NCBI GenBank assembly: GCA_027943245.1
Contig: JANDJZ010001759.1
Span: 1-64,000, forward strand
Origin: Acanthamoeba sp. SK_2022b
Taxonomy: Eukaryota; Discosea; Longamoebia; Acanthamoebidae
Length of the DNA stretch: 64,000 nt
Direction: 5' to 3'
The position numbers were made by a program, and so were the translations under genes. How positions within the stretch are numbered: position 1 is the first letter of the stretch; every line of letters begins with the position of its first letter. Of this stretch, positions 53,219-61,317 are shown in pieces. The notes under the pieces were generated by a model. The model was not told the origin of the DNA, did not search any database, and saw only the letters and a program-made list of their open reading frames with translations.

Positions 53219-53739
53219 AGCGGCAGCCCTGCGCTTCTGATGATGGGTTGAAATTGTGACAATGTCCGTCTGTCCACTATCCCGATGAGTTTCCTGTTTG
53301 GCAAGCGGAAGAAGGTATTCGTCCCATATCTCTTGAGAATGAAATAGTCCGCAATTATCGATGCCTGCTGTTCCATGCTGTAGTGGCGCAGCAAAGGTTG
53401 ATCAAGCCGATATTGATAACTTACCGCCCAACTGAGAAGCCCACGGGTACGTACCCACATGCCCTTCTGGTGCTGCCAAACGTGTGCCATCTCATGAATA
53501 AAAAGATGCTGAGCTTCAGGATCCTGGTTCGCATAATCTCTTTCATAGAGTGACCTACGAAAGTACAACTCCCCATTCGGGCTCATCGCCGTGTACTGAT
53601 TCTGCAGCCCAAACGGCAGGTAGCTGTCGCAGTGGACCAACACGCTCTGATAGGAAATGGTGCTGCCAAACACCGAACGCGCCAGATTGACTTCGCCCGG
53701 CGTTAACGTCCGCGTGCTCCCTTCCTGTTGTGGCTCCAT
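53215..53739 (-). CDS. Putative zinc metallopeptidase, effector-like (module 2)
   Basis: A 174-residue paralogue of the protein at 34878. The zinc motif is HEMAH in LFIHEMAHVWQHQKGMWVRT (His82 and His86 counted from 53739, Glu83 between). The other family blocks VHCDSYLPFGLQ, AMSPNGELYFRR and YSMEQQASIIADYF are conserved. I start at 53739, which has AAGGAG eight bases upstream; a TTG at 53769 would add ten residues. No secretion signal is seen. Together with the two lipoproteins it forms a three-gene unit at the right edge of the defence island. Confidence 0.62.
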   Translation of the reverse strand: MEPQQEGSTRTLTPGEVNLARSVFGSTISYQSVLVHCDSYLPFGLQNQYTAMSPNGELYFRRSLYERDYANQDPEAQHLFIHEMAHVWQHQKGMWVRTRGLLSWAVSYQYRLDQPLLRHYSMEQQASIIADYFILKRYGTNTFFRLPNRKLIGIVDRRTLSQFQPIIRSAGLPL

Positions 53740-53906
53740 CCTGGAACTCCTTGATCCGAAAGGGCTCAATGAAACGCTATTTTAGCCTTTAAGGTCAATC
53801 AGATAGGCCTTAGGAAAGCATCAGGAAGATCCGGTTTTTACTGAAATGGGAAATACGTCAATACAGAGTAAAGTGGGTAGGTAATTACGGCAGGCAGATT
53901 TCAGAC

Positions 53907-53931
53907 ACAAAAAAACCACCTCTCGGTGGCT
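53907..53931 (-). terminator. Terminator of the tRNA-Leu gene
   Basis: Minus-strand stem CCACC/GGTGG with loop GAGA followed by seven T, about 22 bases past the tRNA 3' end. Confidence 0.8.
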
Positions 53932-53952
53932 TCTTGTTCGCGCGGTACTTAA

Positions 53953-54037
53953 TGGTGCCGAAGGCCGGACTCGAACCGGCACGTATCTCTACGGTTGATT
54001 TTGAATCAACTGCGTCTACCGATTTCGCCACTTCGGC
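53953..54037 (-). tRNA. leuX: tRNA-Leu (anticodon CAA)
   Basis: An 85-base class II tRNA. The acceptor stem is GCCGAAG/CTTCGGC with encoded CCA at the 3' end. The anticodon loop TTCAAAA on stem GTTGA/TCAAC gives CAA, the long variable arm is present, and GGTTCGAGTCC is the T loop. The sequence agrees with E. coli leuX. This gene is a classic integration site for P4-like islands, and the defence island lies on the side of its 3' end. Confidence 0.97.
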
Positions 54038-54316
54038 ACTGAAGTAGTATGCGGAAAACGGGTGCATTATACCTTCCCGCGATCGGTGCGCAAGAGTTAT
54101 CAGGCATTCAATGAGTTAAATGTTGAAAAAAGCGTCACAATCCCCGTTTACCCTCTTATTGCGGCGTTTACCGCATCTTCCTCCCGCACTTTCACGCCCC
54201 TCACAGCAAAACCGCAGATCCGATCACAATTTCACCAAATGCTGATTTTAAAGCCATATGAAAGAGAATAAGGTGAATAAATAAAATCAAATGAAAATAA
54301 AAGAAGGATAAACGCA

Positions 54317-55030
54317 ATGAATGAAACAACCAAACGTATGGCCAGGTTGATCGATCTGAGCGCGGTGCAGGCCACCAATACCGAGGAAGACGTGCGCCAC
54401 TGCGCCGCGCTGGCCAGCCGCTATCGCATCATCTCGGTACACGTGCTGCCGTGCTGGACGCGTTTCCTCAGCACCCTGCTGCCGGAGCGCGGCCAGGCGG
54501 ACGTGATGATTGGCGGGCCGGTCGGCTTTCCCGGCGGCGGGCAGACTACCGACCTCAAGGTGCAGGAGGTGCGCCAGCTCATCGCCGAGGGCGCGCGCGA
54601 AGTCGATATGGTGGTGAACATCGGCAAGGTGCTGTCGGAGGATTACGACTATGTGCGCGAAGATCTGCGCCGGGTAGTCGAGGCCGCCGCGCCGGTGCCG
54701 GCCAAAGTCATTCTGGAGACGCACTATCTGAACGAGCAGCAGATCCGTCGGGTGTGCGATATCGCCGTCGAGGTGGGCATGGCCTGGGTGAAAACCTCCA
54801 CCGGCTGGGCACCGACCGGCGCCACGGTAGAAAAAGTGGCGATCATCGCCGATCAGTTGCGTGGCCGCATCCCTATCAAAGGGGCCGGCGGCATTCGCGA
54901 TCTGGACACGGTGCGCGCGTTGTATCGGCTGGGCGTACGCCGCTTTGGCATGAGCGCGGCGGCCACCCAGCGCGTGCTGGAGCAGCTCGAACAGGATCCA
55001 GGCCTGTTCCCGGAACTGAACGATAACTAA
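54317..55030 (+). CDS. deoC: Deoxyribose-phosphate aldolase
   Basis: A 237-residue class I aldolase of the DeoC family, shorter than E. coli DeoC (259). The Schiff-base Lys is residue 159 in AWVKTSTGW, with partners Asp97 (REVDMVVN) and Lys189 (PIKGAGGIRD). It opens an operon with a sugar kinase, a FucP-type permease and a VOC protein rather than the nucleoside genes, so it probably serves catabolism of deoxyribose or a similar deoxy-sugar phosphate. Start at 54317 with AAGGA. Confidence 0.9.
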   Translation: MNETTKRMARLIDLSAVQATNTEEDVRHCAALASRYRIISVHVLPCWTRFLSTLLPERGQADVMIGGPVGFPGGGQTTDLKVQEVRQLIAEGAREVDMVVNIGKVLSEDYDYVREDLRRVVEAAAPVPAKVILETHYLNEQQIRRVCDIAVEVGMAWVKTSTGWAPTGATVEKVAIIADQLRGRIPIKGAGGIRDLDTVRALYRLGVRRFGMSAAATQRVLEQLEQDPGLFPELNDN

Positions 55031-55096
55031 ATCCTGCGCGATCCCAGCGCACGCTTCTGCGGGTGGCCCGCGCCATCCGCCACGGGAGTGATAACA

Positions 55097-56626
55097 ATGA
55101 AAGATTTACTTCTTACCCTTGATATCGGCACCGGCAGCACCCGCGCCGGGCTGGTCGCCAACACCGGGGAAATCCTTGGCTTCGCGCAGCGCGAGTACGA
55201 GCAGATCACGCCGCAGGCCGGTTGGTCGGAACAACCGCCTTCACTGTGGTGGCAGAGTGTCTGCCAGTGTACGCAGGAGCTGTACACGCGCTACGCCGAA
55301 TACTGGCCGCGTATCGCCGCCGTCGGCGCCTGCGGGCAAATGCACGGCACGGTCTTGCTCGATGCCGACGGCGAGCTGGTCGTCGATCGCGCCATGCTGT
55401 GGAACGACAAACGCGCACAGCCGCAGGTGGCGCGCTTTAGCCACCAACAGCCGCCGCAGCCCTGGCTTGAACTGTTGAACAATCCCCCCACCGCCGCCTG
55501 GCCGGCGTTCAAGCTGGCCTGGCTGCGCGAGCATCACCCATCGCAGTGGGAGCGCATCGCTACGGTGTTGATGCCGAAGGATTACGTCAATTTCCGGCTC
55601 TGCGGCGTACGCGCCACCGACTACAGCGAAGCCTCCTGCTATTACCTGATGGACAGCGCCACGCTGCAGTGGTCGCCAGAGGCGCTGCGGCAGTTCGGGC
55701 TGCGCGCCGATCAGCTGCCCGCCATCCATCTTTCCAGCGAGGTGATTGGCCACATTACGCCCGCAGCGGCACGCGTGACCGGTCTGCCGCTGGGCGTGCC
55801 GGTGGTAGCGGGCACGGCGGATATGGCCGCTACCTTGCTCGGCTCAGGCGTCTATCAGGCTGGCATCGCCTCCGACAGCACCGGCACCTCCACGCTGCTC
55901 ACCGTGGTCTCGGAACACCCGCTGCTCTCTGCCAACGTCAACAACCTGCACCTGGCCAACTCGGCCTGGGGCGGTTTTACCCTGCTCGATGCCGGTGGCG
56001 ACGCCATGCGCTGGGCTCGTTCGGCGCTGAGCGCCGGCCAACTCAGCCATCAGCAGATGCTCGATATGGCGGCCGAGGTGCCGCCGGGTTCAGAGGGGCT
56101 GCTGTTCCTGCCCTACCTGACCGGCGAGCGGCTGGCGGAACACACCAACTCGCGCGCGCAGTTCTTCGGCCTGCAGCGTAAGCATAGGCAGCCGCATCTC
56201 TACCGCGCGGTGCTGGAAGGCGTAGCGCTGGCCTCCCTGCGTAATCTGCAGCAGCTCAGGCGCCACGCACAGGAGCCGGAGGCAATGATCGCCTCCGGCG
56301 GTGGCGCACGCAGCCCGCTGTGGCTGCAGATCAAAGCCTCGGTCTATAACCTGCCGCTGCTGCAGACGCGCAACCAGGAGAACGGCACCACCGGCTGCGC
56401 GATCGTCGCCGGGGTCGGCGTCGGGCTGTTCAGCAGTTTTGCCCAGGGGGTGAGCCGCACCGTCAGCATCGAGCGCGAATTTACTCCCGATCCGCGCCAG
56501 CACGAACACTACCTGCGCTGCTTCGAGCTGTTCGAACAGCTCTACCGCCAGGCGCAGCCCCTCTACGAACAGCTTGACGTTATTAGCTCGTTCTCTTTTT
56601 CTCCGGATGAAGGAACACCGCAATGA
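55097..56626 (+). CDS. FGGY-family carbohydrate kinase
   Basis: A 509-residue sugar kinase of the FGGY family (xylulokinase-like). The N-terminal ATPase signature is LTLDIGTGSTRAGLV, the substrate segment GACGQMHGTVLLD, and the C-terminal FGGY signature region GVALASLRNLQQL with ASGGGARSPLWLQI. The start at 55097 has GGGAG eight bases upstream. It overlaps the next gene by four bases. The sugar is not known; the aldolase upstream suggests a deoxypentose or related substrate. In Salmonella the deoxyribose kinase is of the unrelated ribokinase family. Confidence 0.86.
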   Translation: MKDLLLTLDIGTGSTRAGLVANTGEILGFAQREYEQITPQAGWSEQPPSLWWQSVCQCTQELYTRYAEYWPRIAAVGACGQMHGTVLLDADGELVVDRAMLWNDKRAQPQVARFSHQQPPQPWLELLNNPPTAAWPAFKLAWLREHHPSQWERIATVLMPKDYVNFRLCGVRATDYSEASCYYLMDSATLQWSPEALRQFGLRADQLPAIHLSSEVIGHITPAAARVTGLPLGVPVVAGTADMAATLLGSGVYQAGIASDSTGTSTLLTVVSEHPLLSANVNNLHLANSAWGGFTLLDAGGDAMRWARSALSAGQLSHQQMLDMAAEVPPGSEGLLFLPYLTGERLAEHTNSRAQFFGLQRKHRQPHLYRAVLEGVALASLRNLQQLRRHAQEPEAMIASGGGARSPLWLQIKASVYNLPLLQTRNQENGTTGCAIVAGVGVGLFSSFAQGVSRTVSIEREFTPDPRQHEHYLRCFELFEQLYRQAQPLYEQLDVISSFSFSPDEGTPQ

Positions 56627-57954
56627 GCGACTCTCTGATTAACAAGGGCGACATCGCGCAGCACGCCGCGGCCGAAAGTATCGACCGCAGCGCCTATCTG
56701 CCCGCCACGCCCTGGCTGCAACTGATGCTGGTCTGCTGCCTGTTCGCCCTGTGGGGCATGGCCGGCAACCTGAACGATATTCTGATCGCCCAGTTCAAAA
56801 AAGGCTTCGATCTGTCGGATACCCAAACCGCACTGGTGCAGTCGATCTTCTTCCTCGGCTACTTCGTGATGGCGCTGCCCGCCGCAGCGGTGATCAAACG
56901 CTACTCGTACAAGGTGGCGATCGTAATCGGCCTGTGCCTGTACGCGCTCGGCTGCTTCCTGTTTATCCCGGCAGCGCAGATCATGACCTACGGTGCCTTC
57001 CTGGCCTGCCTGGGGGTGATAGCCACCGGGCTGTCGTTCCTGGAAACCTCCGCCAATACTTACTCCAGCCTGCTGGGGCCGCTGGAAACTTCCACCCAGC
57101 GCATCAACTTCTCGCAGATCTTCAACTCGCTGGGGATCATTTTTGGCGTATTGATCGGCCAGCAGCTGGTGTTCGGCAAAAACGATCCCAGCCACGCCGA
57201 ACTGCTGCAGATGCCACCGGCGGCGGCCGAAGCGGCACGCACCCAGATGGTGTCGCAGGTGGTCACACCTTATCTGATCATCGGCAGCGTGCTGATCGTG
57301 TTGGCACTGATCTTCGTGGCGGTGAAATTCCCAGCCTGCAAAACCCAACGCTCGCACCAGGGAGCGGGCAAGCCGCTGATGCAATCGCTGAAGATCCTGC
57401 TGGCACTGCCGCGCTTCCGATTGGGAGTACTGTCGCAGTTCCTGTATGTCGGCGCGCAGGTAGGGCTGTGGAGTTTCACCATTCGTTTTGTGCAAATGAT
57501 TGAACAGGGGGCAACCGAGCATTCGGCCACCTACTGGCTGCTGGCCACGCTGGTCTGTTACTCGGCCGGCAAGGTGGTCACCACCGCGCTGATGAAAAAG
57601 TTCAGCCCGGCGCGGTTGCTCGGCGTGTTCTGTTCGGTATGCGTGCTGCTGTTGCTGCTGGCCGTCAACATCCAAAGCCTGCTGGCGGTGGTGGCGATCA
57701 TGGGCGTCAACTTCTGCATGGCGCTGTGCTGGCCAACCAACTTTGGCCTGACGATCAAAGGGCTGGGCGAAGAAACTCAGGTGGCCGGTTCGATCGTGGT
57801 GATGTCGATCATCGGCGGCGCGGTGGTACCGTTAATCATGGGCATCATCTCCGATCTCAACGGCGGCGATATGCAGATCGCCTTCGCAGTACCGCTGGTC
57901 TGCTTCGCCTACGTCGCCTTCTATGGCTTCTACTGCGCGCGCAAGGGGATTTGA
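56623..57954 (+). CDS. FucP-type sugar/H+ symporter (FHS family)
   Basis: A 443-residue inner-membrane permease with 12 predicted helices of the fucose:H+ symporter branch of the major facilitator superfamily. The segments FALWGMAGNLNDILIAQFKKGFDLSDTQ and SIFFLGYFVMALPAAAVIKRYSYK (each in parts) are family-typical. FucP relatives import fucose, glucose/galactose or, as DeoP, deoxyribose. Overlap with the kinase gene and the deoC context favour a deoxy-sugar. Confidence 0.87.
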   Translation: MSDSLINKGDIAQHAAAESIDRSAYLPATPWLQLMLVCCLFALWGMAGNLNDILIAQFKKGFDLSDTQTALVQSIFFLGYFVMALPAAAVIKRYSYKVAIVIGLCLYALGCFLFIPAAQIMTYGAFLACLGVIATGLSFLETSANTYSSLLGPLETSTQRINFSQIFNSLGIIFGVLIGQQLVFGKNDPSHAELLQMPPAAAEAARTQMVSQVVTPYLIIGSVLIVLALIFVAVKFPACKTQRSHQGAGKPLMQSLKILLALPRFRLGVLSQFLYVGAQVGLWSFTIRFVQMIEQGATEHSATYWLLATLVCYSAGKVVTTALMKKFSPARLLGVFCSVCVLLLLLAVNIQSLLAVVAIMGVNFCMALCWPTNFGLTIKGLGEETQVAGSIVVMSIIGGAVVPLIMGIISDLNGGDMQIAFAVPLVCFAYVAFYGFYCARKGI

Positions 57955-57955
57955 T

Positions 57956-58348
57956 ATGGCACACCGGATTAACGGGTTGATGCACGTCGGCCTGCGCTGC
58001 GCCGATATCGAACGAGCCGCCGGCTTCTATCGTTCACTCGGTTTCGAACCCCGACAAACGCTGGCGCTCGGCGGCCCCGTCGCCGTACAGTTTTTGCAGT
58101 TGGGTGAGCTAACGCTGGAGTTATACCAGCTACCTGACGAAGGGCTGACTCGCCCCGCCAGCGCCTATGGTATCGACCATATCGCTTTGCGGGTCACCGA
58201 TCTGGCGGCCACGCAGCGTTGGCTGGCGGAGCTGGGGTATCCGGTGATTGAAGGGCCGACGCTGCAGCCCAGCGGTGCCAACGGCGTGCGTTATCTGATG
58301 ATCGCCGGGCCGGACGGTGAGCGGGTGGAGTTCAGCCAACCGCTGTAA
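57956..58348 (+). CDS. VOC-family (glyoxalase-fold) protein
   Basis: A 130-residue vicinal-oxygen-chelate protein with the paired βαβββ modules: LMHVGLRCADIERAAGFYRSLGF at the start and GIDHIALRVTDLAATQRWLAELGY in the second. Metal ligands are His (LMHVGL), Glu (TLELYQ), His (GIDHIALRV) and Glu (ERVEFSQ). It is the last gene of the deoC operon, one base after the permease stop. Its reaction is unknown; sugar epimerase/isomerase or aldehyde detoxification are possibilities. Confidence 0.82.
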   Translation: MAHRINGLMHVGLRCADIERAAGFYRSLGFEPRQTLALGGPVAVQFLQLGELTLELYQLPDEGLTRPASAYGIDHIALRVTDLAATQRWLAELGYPVIEGPTLQPSGANGVRYLMIAGPDGERVEFSQPL

Positions 58349-58369
58349 TGTTTCTTCCCACATAGCACA

Positions 58370-58416
58370 AGGCCCGATGGCGGTTATAAGCCATCGGGCC
58401 TCATTCGCTTTTTTGT
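58370..58416 (+). terminator. Rho-independent terminator of the deoC operon
   Basis: A perfect 12-base stem (58370-58381 with 58390-58401), eight-base loop, then CATTCGC and a run of T. Confidence 0.85.
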
Positions 58417-58734
58417 CAGCTCACGAGCCTTTACCGCCATAGCCATGCACCTTATCGGCCATCGCCTACATTTCCTTAATCACCCTACCAGGCAGCACCA
58501 AATAATCCCCAACCTCAATGGCAATACTGCAAATAATTGCATATCCATGTGTCAGCCAATAAAGAGTGAGTTTGCTTAACATTCCGAGAACACTATTTTT
58601 TCATTGATGAATATCAGGCAGGAAATAAAAAATCGTAATATCGTTCGCAAAGGCCAAAGAGTAATTCTATTAGATGAGTTTTATCTTAAATCACCAGAAA
58701 ATAGCGTACACACCTAACAAAATGGCTAGTTAAT
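58417..58734. other. Intergenic region upstream of the ArcZ-like RNA
   Basis: No gene seen. The AT-rich last ~150 bases should hold the promoter of the small RNA that follows. Confidence 0.4.
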
Positions 58735-58857
58735 GCCTAAAAACCAGCTGAGATCGCTTGCCTCTTCAGAGTTAATAGCTTTAAGATGATGTAAGAAAAT
58801 TTTCCCTGGTGTTGGCCAATATTGGCAACCTGGCCCTACGCGGTCAGGTTTTTTTTT
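58735..58857 (+). ncRNA. arcZ: ArcZ-like Hfq-dependent small RNA
   Basis: The stretch TTTCCCTGGTGTTGGC (58801-58816) is the conserved core and seed of the enterobacterial small RNA ArcZ, which activates rpoS translation and represses motility genes. It is followed, as in ArcZ, by a small hairpin (GTTG-CCAAT/ATTGG-CAAC) and a strong terminator, AACCTGGCC/GGTCAGGTT (58827-58850) with eight or more T. The upstream part GCCTAAAAACCAG also resembles the ArcZ 5' region, which sets the approximate start. In E. coli arcZ is next to arcB; no arcB is present here, so this may be a second copy. The 5' end is estimated. Confidence 0.75.
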
Positions 58858-59188
58858 GTATTTTTTATCAAAACATTACCGGGGAAGTGTATCGTCTTGA
58901 CGGGTGGGAAACCAGTTAGACTAAAGTACAGTCCCTCACTAGACCTTTATCAGTTCAGTCTGGTTATTATTTCACATCGTAGAGATCGGGACCGGTACTC
59001 TATTACTTCCTTCTCTTGAATCACCACGGTACCAAATCAATACCGGCTGCCGCCTGTCATTTCCTGAATCGACAGAATCTATTTCCTATCCGGTATTTTC
59101 TACCTTTAGGCTTATCTCGGCTGATTTGGCTCTGCCTGGTCGCCGGCGCAGCATCCCACCGAAACGCCAACTGCGAGCTGGCTGCGCA
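58858..59188. other. Intergenic region, nothing identified
   Basis: About 330 bases between the small RNA and the convergent luxR end. Short open frames are present, but none has a ribosome site or familiar sequence. Confidence 0.4.
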
Positions 59189-59905
59189 TCACTCCACCGG
59201 TTTAATCAGCCGCAGCTCCATCCCCAGGCGCACGGCATGTCGGGCATTCGTTACCCCCAACTTTTTGACTATGTTGGACATATGAAACTTGATGGTGCCG
59301 GTCTTTATGCCCAGGATCATCGCCGTTTCCTGGTAGGTTTTACCCACGCTGGCCCAATAGAGGATTTCGTTTTCTCTGTCGGTAAAGCGGGCGTTACGCT
59401 CCAGGGATGCGGCGTTTTTTTCTGACAGTGGGGACAGCGCCAGGTACGACTCATGGATTGAGGCCAGCAATACCGAAATATCACCTTTACGATCGGTGAG
59501 TGCCCGGATGGCTTCCGCTCTCTGCTCAACGTTGAAGGCAAAGGAAAGCGTGACGAGATTGTCGTTGTAATCATGCAGCACAAAGGTATAGCCGTGCGTT
59601 ACGCCAAACTCGCGGGCCTGTTCGAACAATTCGGGAAAGTGCAGCCCCGCGTCAGCCATGATTTGCTCGTCCCAGGCGAAGGGGGTCAGGCGGTTGCGGG
59701 CGGTAAGCACCACCGGATCAATGTACTGCAACCCCTGCTCTTGATACTTTTTTACCCATTCACTCGGGTAGTTGGTAACCCCAAAGATGCAGGCAATGTC
59801 TTTTTTGGATAACACTACATACGCCCACAGGAGATCGCCTAACTCCCCCAACGCCGCTTCCAGGCGCTTGCCGATAATGTTGCTGAGATTATATTCATCT
59901 TCCAT
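59189..59905 (-). CDS. LuxR-family acyl-homoserine-lactone regulator, orphan
   Basis: A 238-residue quorum-sensing regulator. The N-terminal signal-binding domain has all key residues expected from TraR/LuxR: Trp50, Tyr54, Asp63, Pro64 and Trp78 (YPSEWVKKYQEQGLQYIDP, FAWDE). The C-terminal GerE-type helix-turn-helix (about 168-230) includes GKTYQETAMILGIKTGTIKFH. No luxI synthase gene is adjacent, so it is an orphan in this window. It looks closer to the EsaR/SmaR type than to SdiA. It is divergent from a DeoR gene. Confidence 0.9.
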   Translation of the reverse strand: MEDEYNLSNIIGKRLEAALGELGDLLWAYVVLSKKDIACIFGVTNYPSEWVKKYQEQGLQYIDPVVLTARNRLTPFAWDEQIMADAGLHFPELFEQAREFGVTHGYTFVLHDYNDNLVTLSFAFNVEQRAEAIRALTDRKGDISVLLASIHESYLALSPLSEKNAASLERNARFTDRENEILYWASVGKTYQETAMILGIKTGTIKFHMSNIVKKLGVTNARHAVRLGMELRLIKPVE

Positions 59906-60100
59906 TGACTGTCAGCTCCCTCTGCCCAACCTACCGCTGAACTGACTATACCAAAAAGGATCGGCACGCCGTAACCTTCGCATCTTGCACGGATAACGCC
60001 CGGTGGAATATTGCCAGCGGCGGCCGGCAAGCGCTTTGCCTGCCGCCGATACGCGGGGTATATTAGCCGCACGTCCATTGTGCCTGTCAGGAGTGAATGA

Positions 60101-60865
60101 GTGAGCATGTTCGCAGAAGAGCGCCAGGAAAAACTCCTCGCCATTCTCAAGGAGAAGCGCAAGCTCTCCGTGGGGGAAATGAGCTCGCGCTTTAACGTCT
60201 CCGGCGCCACCATCCGCACCGATCTGCGCATTCTGGAAGACGCCGGTATGCTGACACGCACCCACGGCGGCGCCATTCTGCGCACCCGCGCCAGCTTCGA
60301 GGTCGGTTCCGATCAGCGTGAAGAGGTGAACCTCAGCGCCAAGGAGCAAATCGGTCAATTGGCCGCCGGCCTGGTGGAAGACGGCGACATCATCGTATTG
60401 GACACCGGCACCACCACCCTGCAGATCGCCCGCCATCTGCGCCAGCGCCGCAACCTGACCGTGGTCACCAACGATTTCATGATCGCCAAGAGTCTGGAAG
60501 ACGTCGAATCTATCCAGATCATCCTGCTGGGCGGCATCGTCAAAAAGGGTTATCACTGCGCGGTCGCCATCAACGGCCGTTCGCTGCTGGATACGCTGAA
60601 CATCGACAAGGCGTTTATGGGTACCAACGCATTGTCGCTGAAACAAGGCGCCTGCGTGGCCGACATCATGCTGGCCGAAACCAAGCGCGCGATGGTGGAA
60701 CATGCCAATCAGGTGATCGTGGTGTGCGATCACTCCAAGCTGAGCAACACTTCGCTGGCGCAGTTCGCCTCCCCTGCCCAGATCGACACTCTCGTGCTGG
60801 ATCGCCTGCCGGAAGACGCGCAGGCCTATCAGGATGCCGGCATTGCGCTGCTAAGCGTCGGCTGA
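60101..60865 (+). CDS. DeoR-family transcriptional regulator
   Basis: A 254-residue regulator with an N-terminal DeoR helix-turn-helix (LLAILKEKRKLSVGEMSSRF, VSGATIRTDLRILED) and a C-terminal sugar-phosphate sensor domain with the LDTGTTTLQIARHL loop. The GTG at 60101 has AGGAG seven bases upstream; ATG at 60107 is also possible. DeoR proteins respond to phosphorylated sugars, so it could control the deoC-kinase-permease operon 2 kb upstream, although the small RNA and luxR lie between. A valS fragment begins 36 bases after its stop. Confidence 0.87.
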   Translation: MSMFAEERQEKLLAILKEKRKLSVGEMSSRFNVSGATIRTDLRILEDAGMLTRTHGGAILRTRASFEVGSDQREEVNLSAKEQIGQLAAGLVEDGDIIVLDTGTTTLQIARHLRQRRNLTVVTNDFMIAKSLEDVESIQIILLGGIVKKGYHCAVAINGRSLLDTLNIDKAFMGTNALSLKQGACVADIMLAETKRAMVEHANQVIVVCDHSKLSNTSLAQFASPAQIDTLVLDRLPEDAQAYQDAGIALLSVG

Positions 60866-60901
60866 TCCCCCTGAGCGGTAATTCAGGTATAATCCCAAGG
60901 G

Positions 60902-61117
60902 GCACAGCTCGACAAGGACGCCGAGATCGCGCGTCTGGCGAAAGAGATGGGCAAGCTGGATGCGGAAATCGCTTCGATCGAAGGCAAGCTGGCGAACGAA
61001 GGCTTCGTGGCGCGCGCGCCGGAAGCGGTGGTCGCCAAAGAGCGCGATCGTCTGGCGGCCTGCAAAGAAGGCAAAGTGAAGCTGCAGGAACAGCAGGCGA
61101 CCATCGCCGCGCTGTAA
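60902..61117 (+). pseudogene. valS: 3' fragment of valS (valyl-tRNA synthetase)
   Basis: Seventy-one codons in frame, ending in TAA, that match the C-terminal coiled coil of Val[21 protein letters not shown], then [21 protein letters not shown] and EQQATIAAL. The full enzyme has about 950 residues, so over 90 per cent is missing, and no start or ribosome site precedes the fragment. The frame is uninterrupted and the native-looking terminator follows, so the truncation is recent or the tail is under selection at DNA level. The match breaks off just after the DeoR gene. An intact valS must exist elsewhere. Confidence 0.85.
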
Positions 61118-61141
61118 TCCACCGGCTCACGCCAACGCCTG

Positions 61142-61173
61142 AAAAACAGCGGGGTCTTCCCCGCTGTTTTTTT
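61142..61173 (+). terminator. Rho-independent terminator after the valS fragment
   Basis: Nine-base stem ACAGCGGGG/CCCCGCTGT around TCTT with a following run of seven T. Confidence 0.9.
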
Positions 61174-61317
61174 ATCGCCGTTGCATCCGGGCCGGGTTAG
61201 ATGTTATTACAAGATATTACTGCTGCAGGGACGCCGCCGGGAAATAACCCCCGGCGCGTTTCGTGCTGCGATAAAAACGAAAAACGAACGTGGTCTCTTT
61301 CAATGGCGAGTGTAAAC

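Noticed and set aside
34456..53739. CRISPR array or cas genes in the defence island
   Set aside because: No regularly spaced repeats and no cas-like protein were found.
58822..59019. Short plus-strand open frame overlapping the ArcZ-like terminator
   Set aside because: It starts inside the small RNA and runs through its terminator; no ribosome site, no recognisable sequence.
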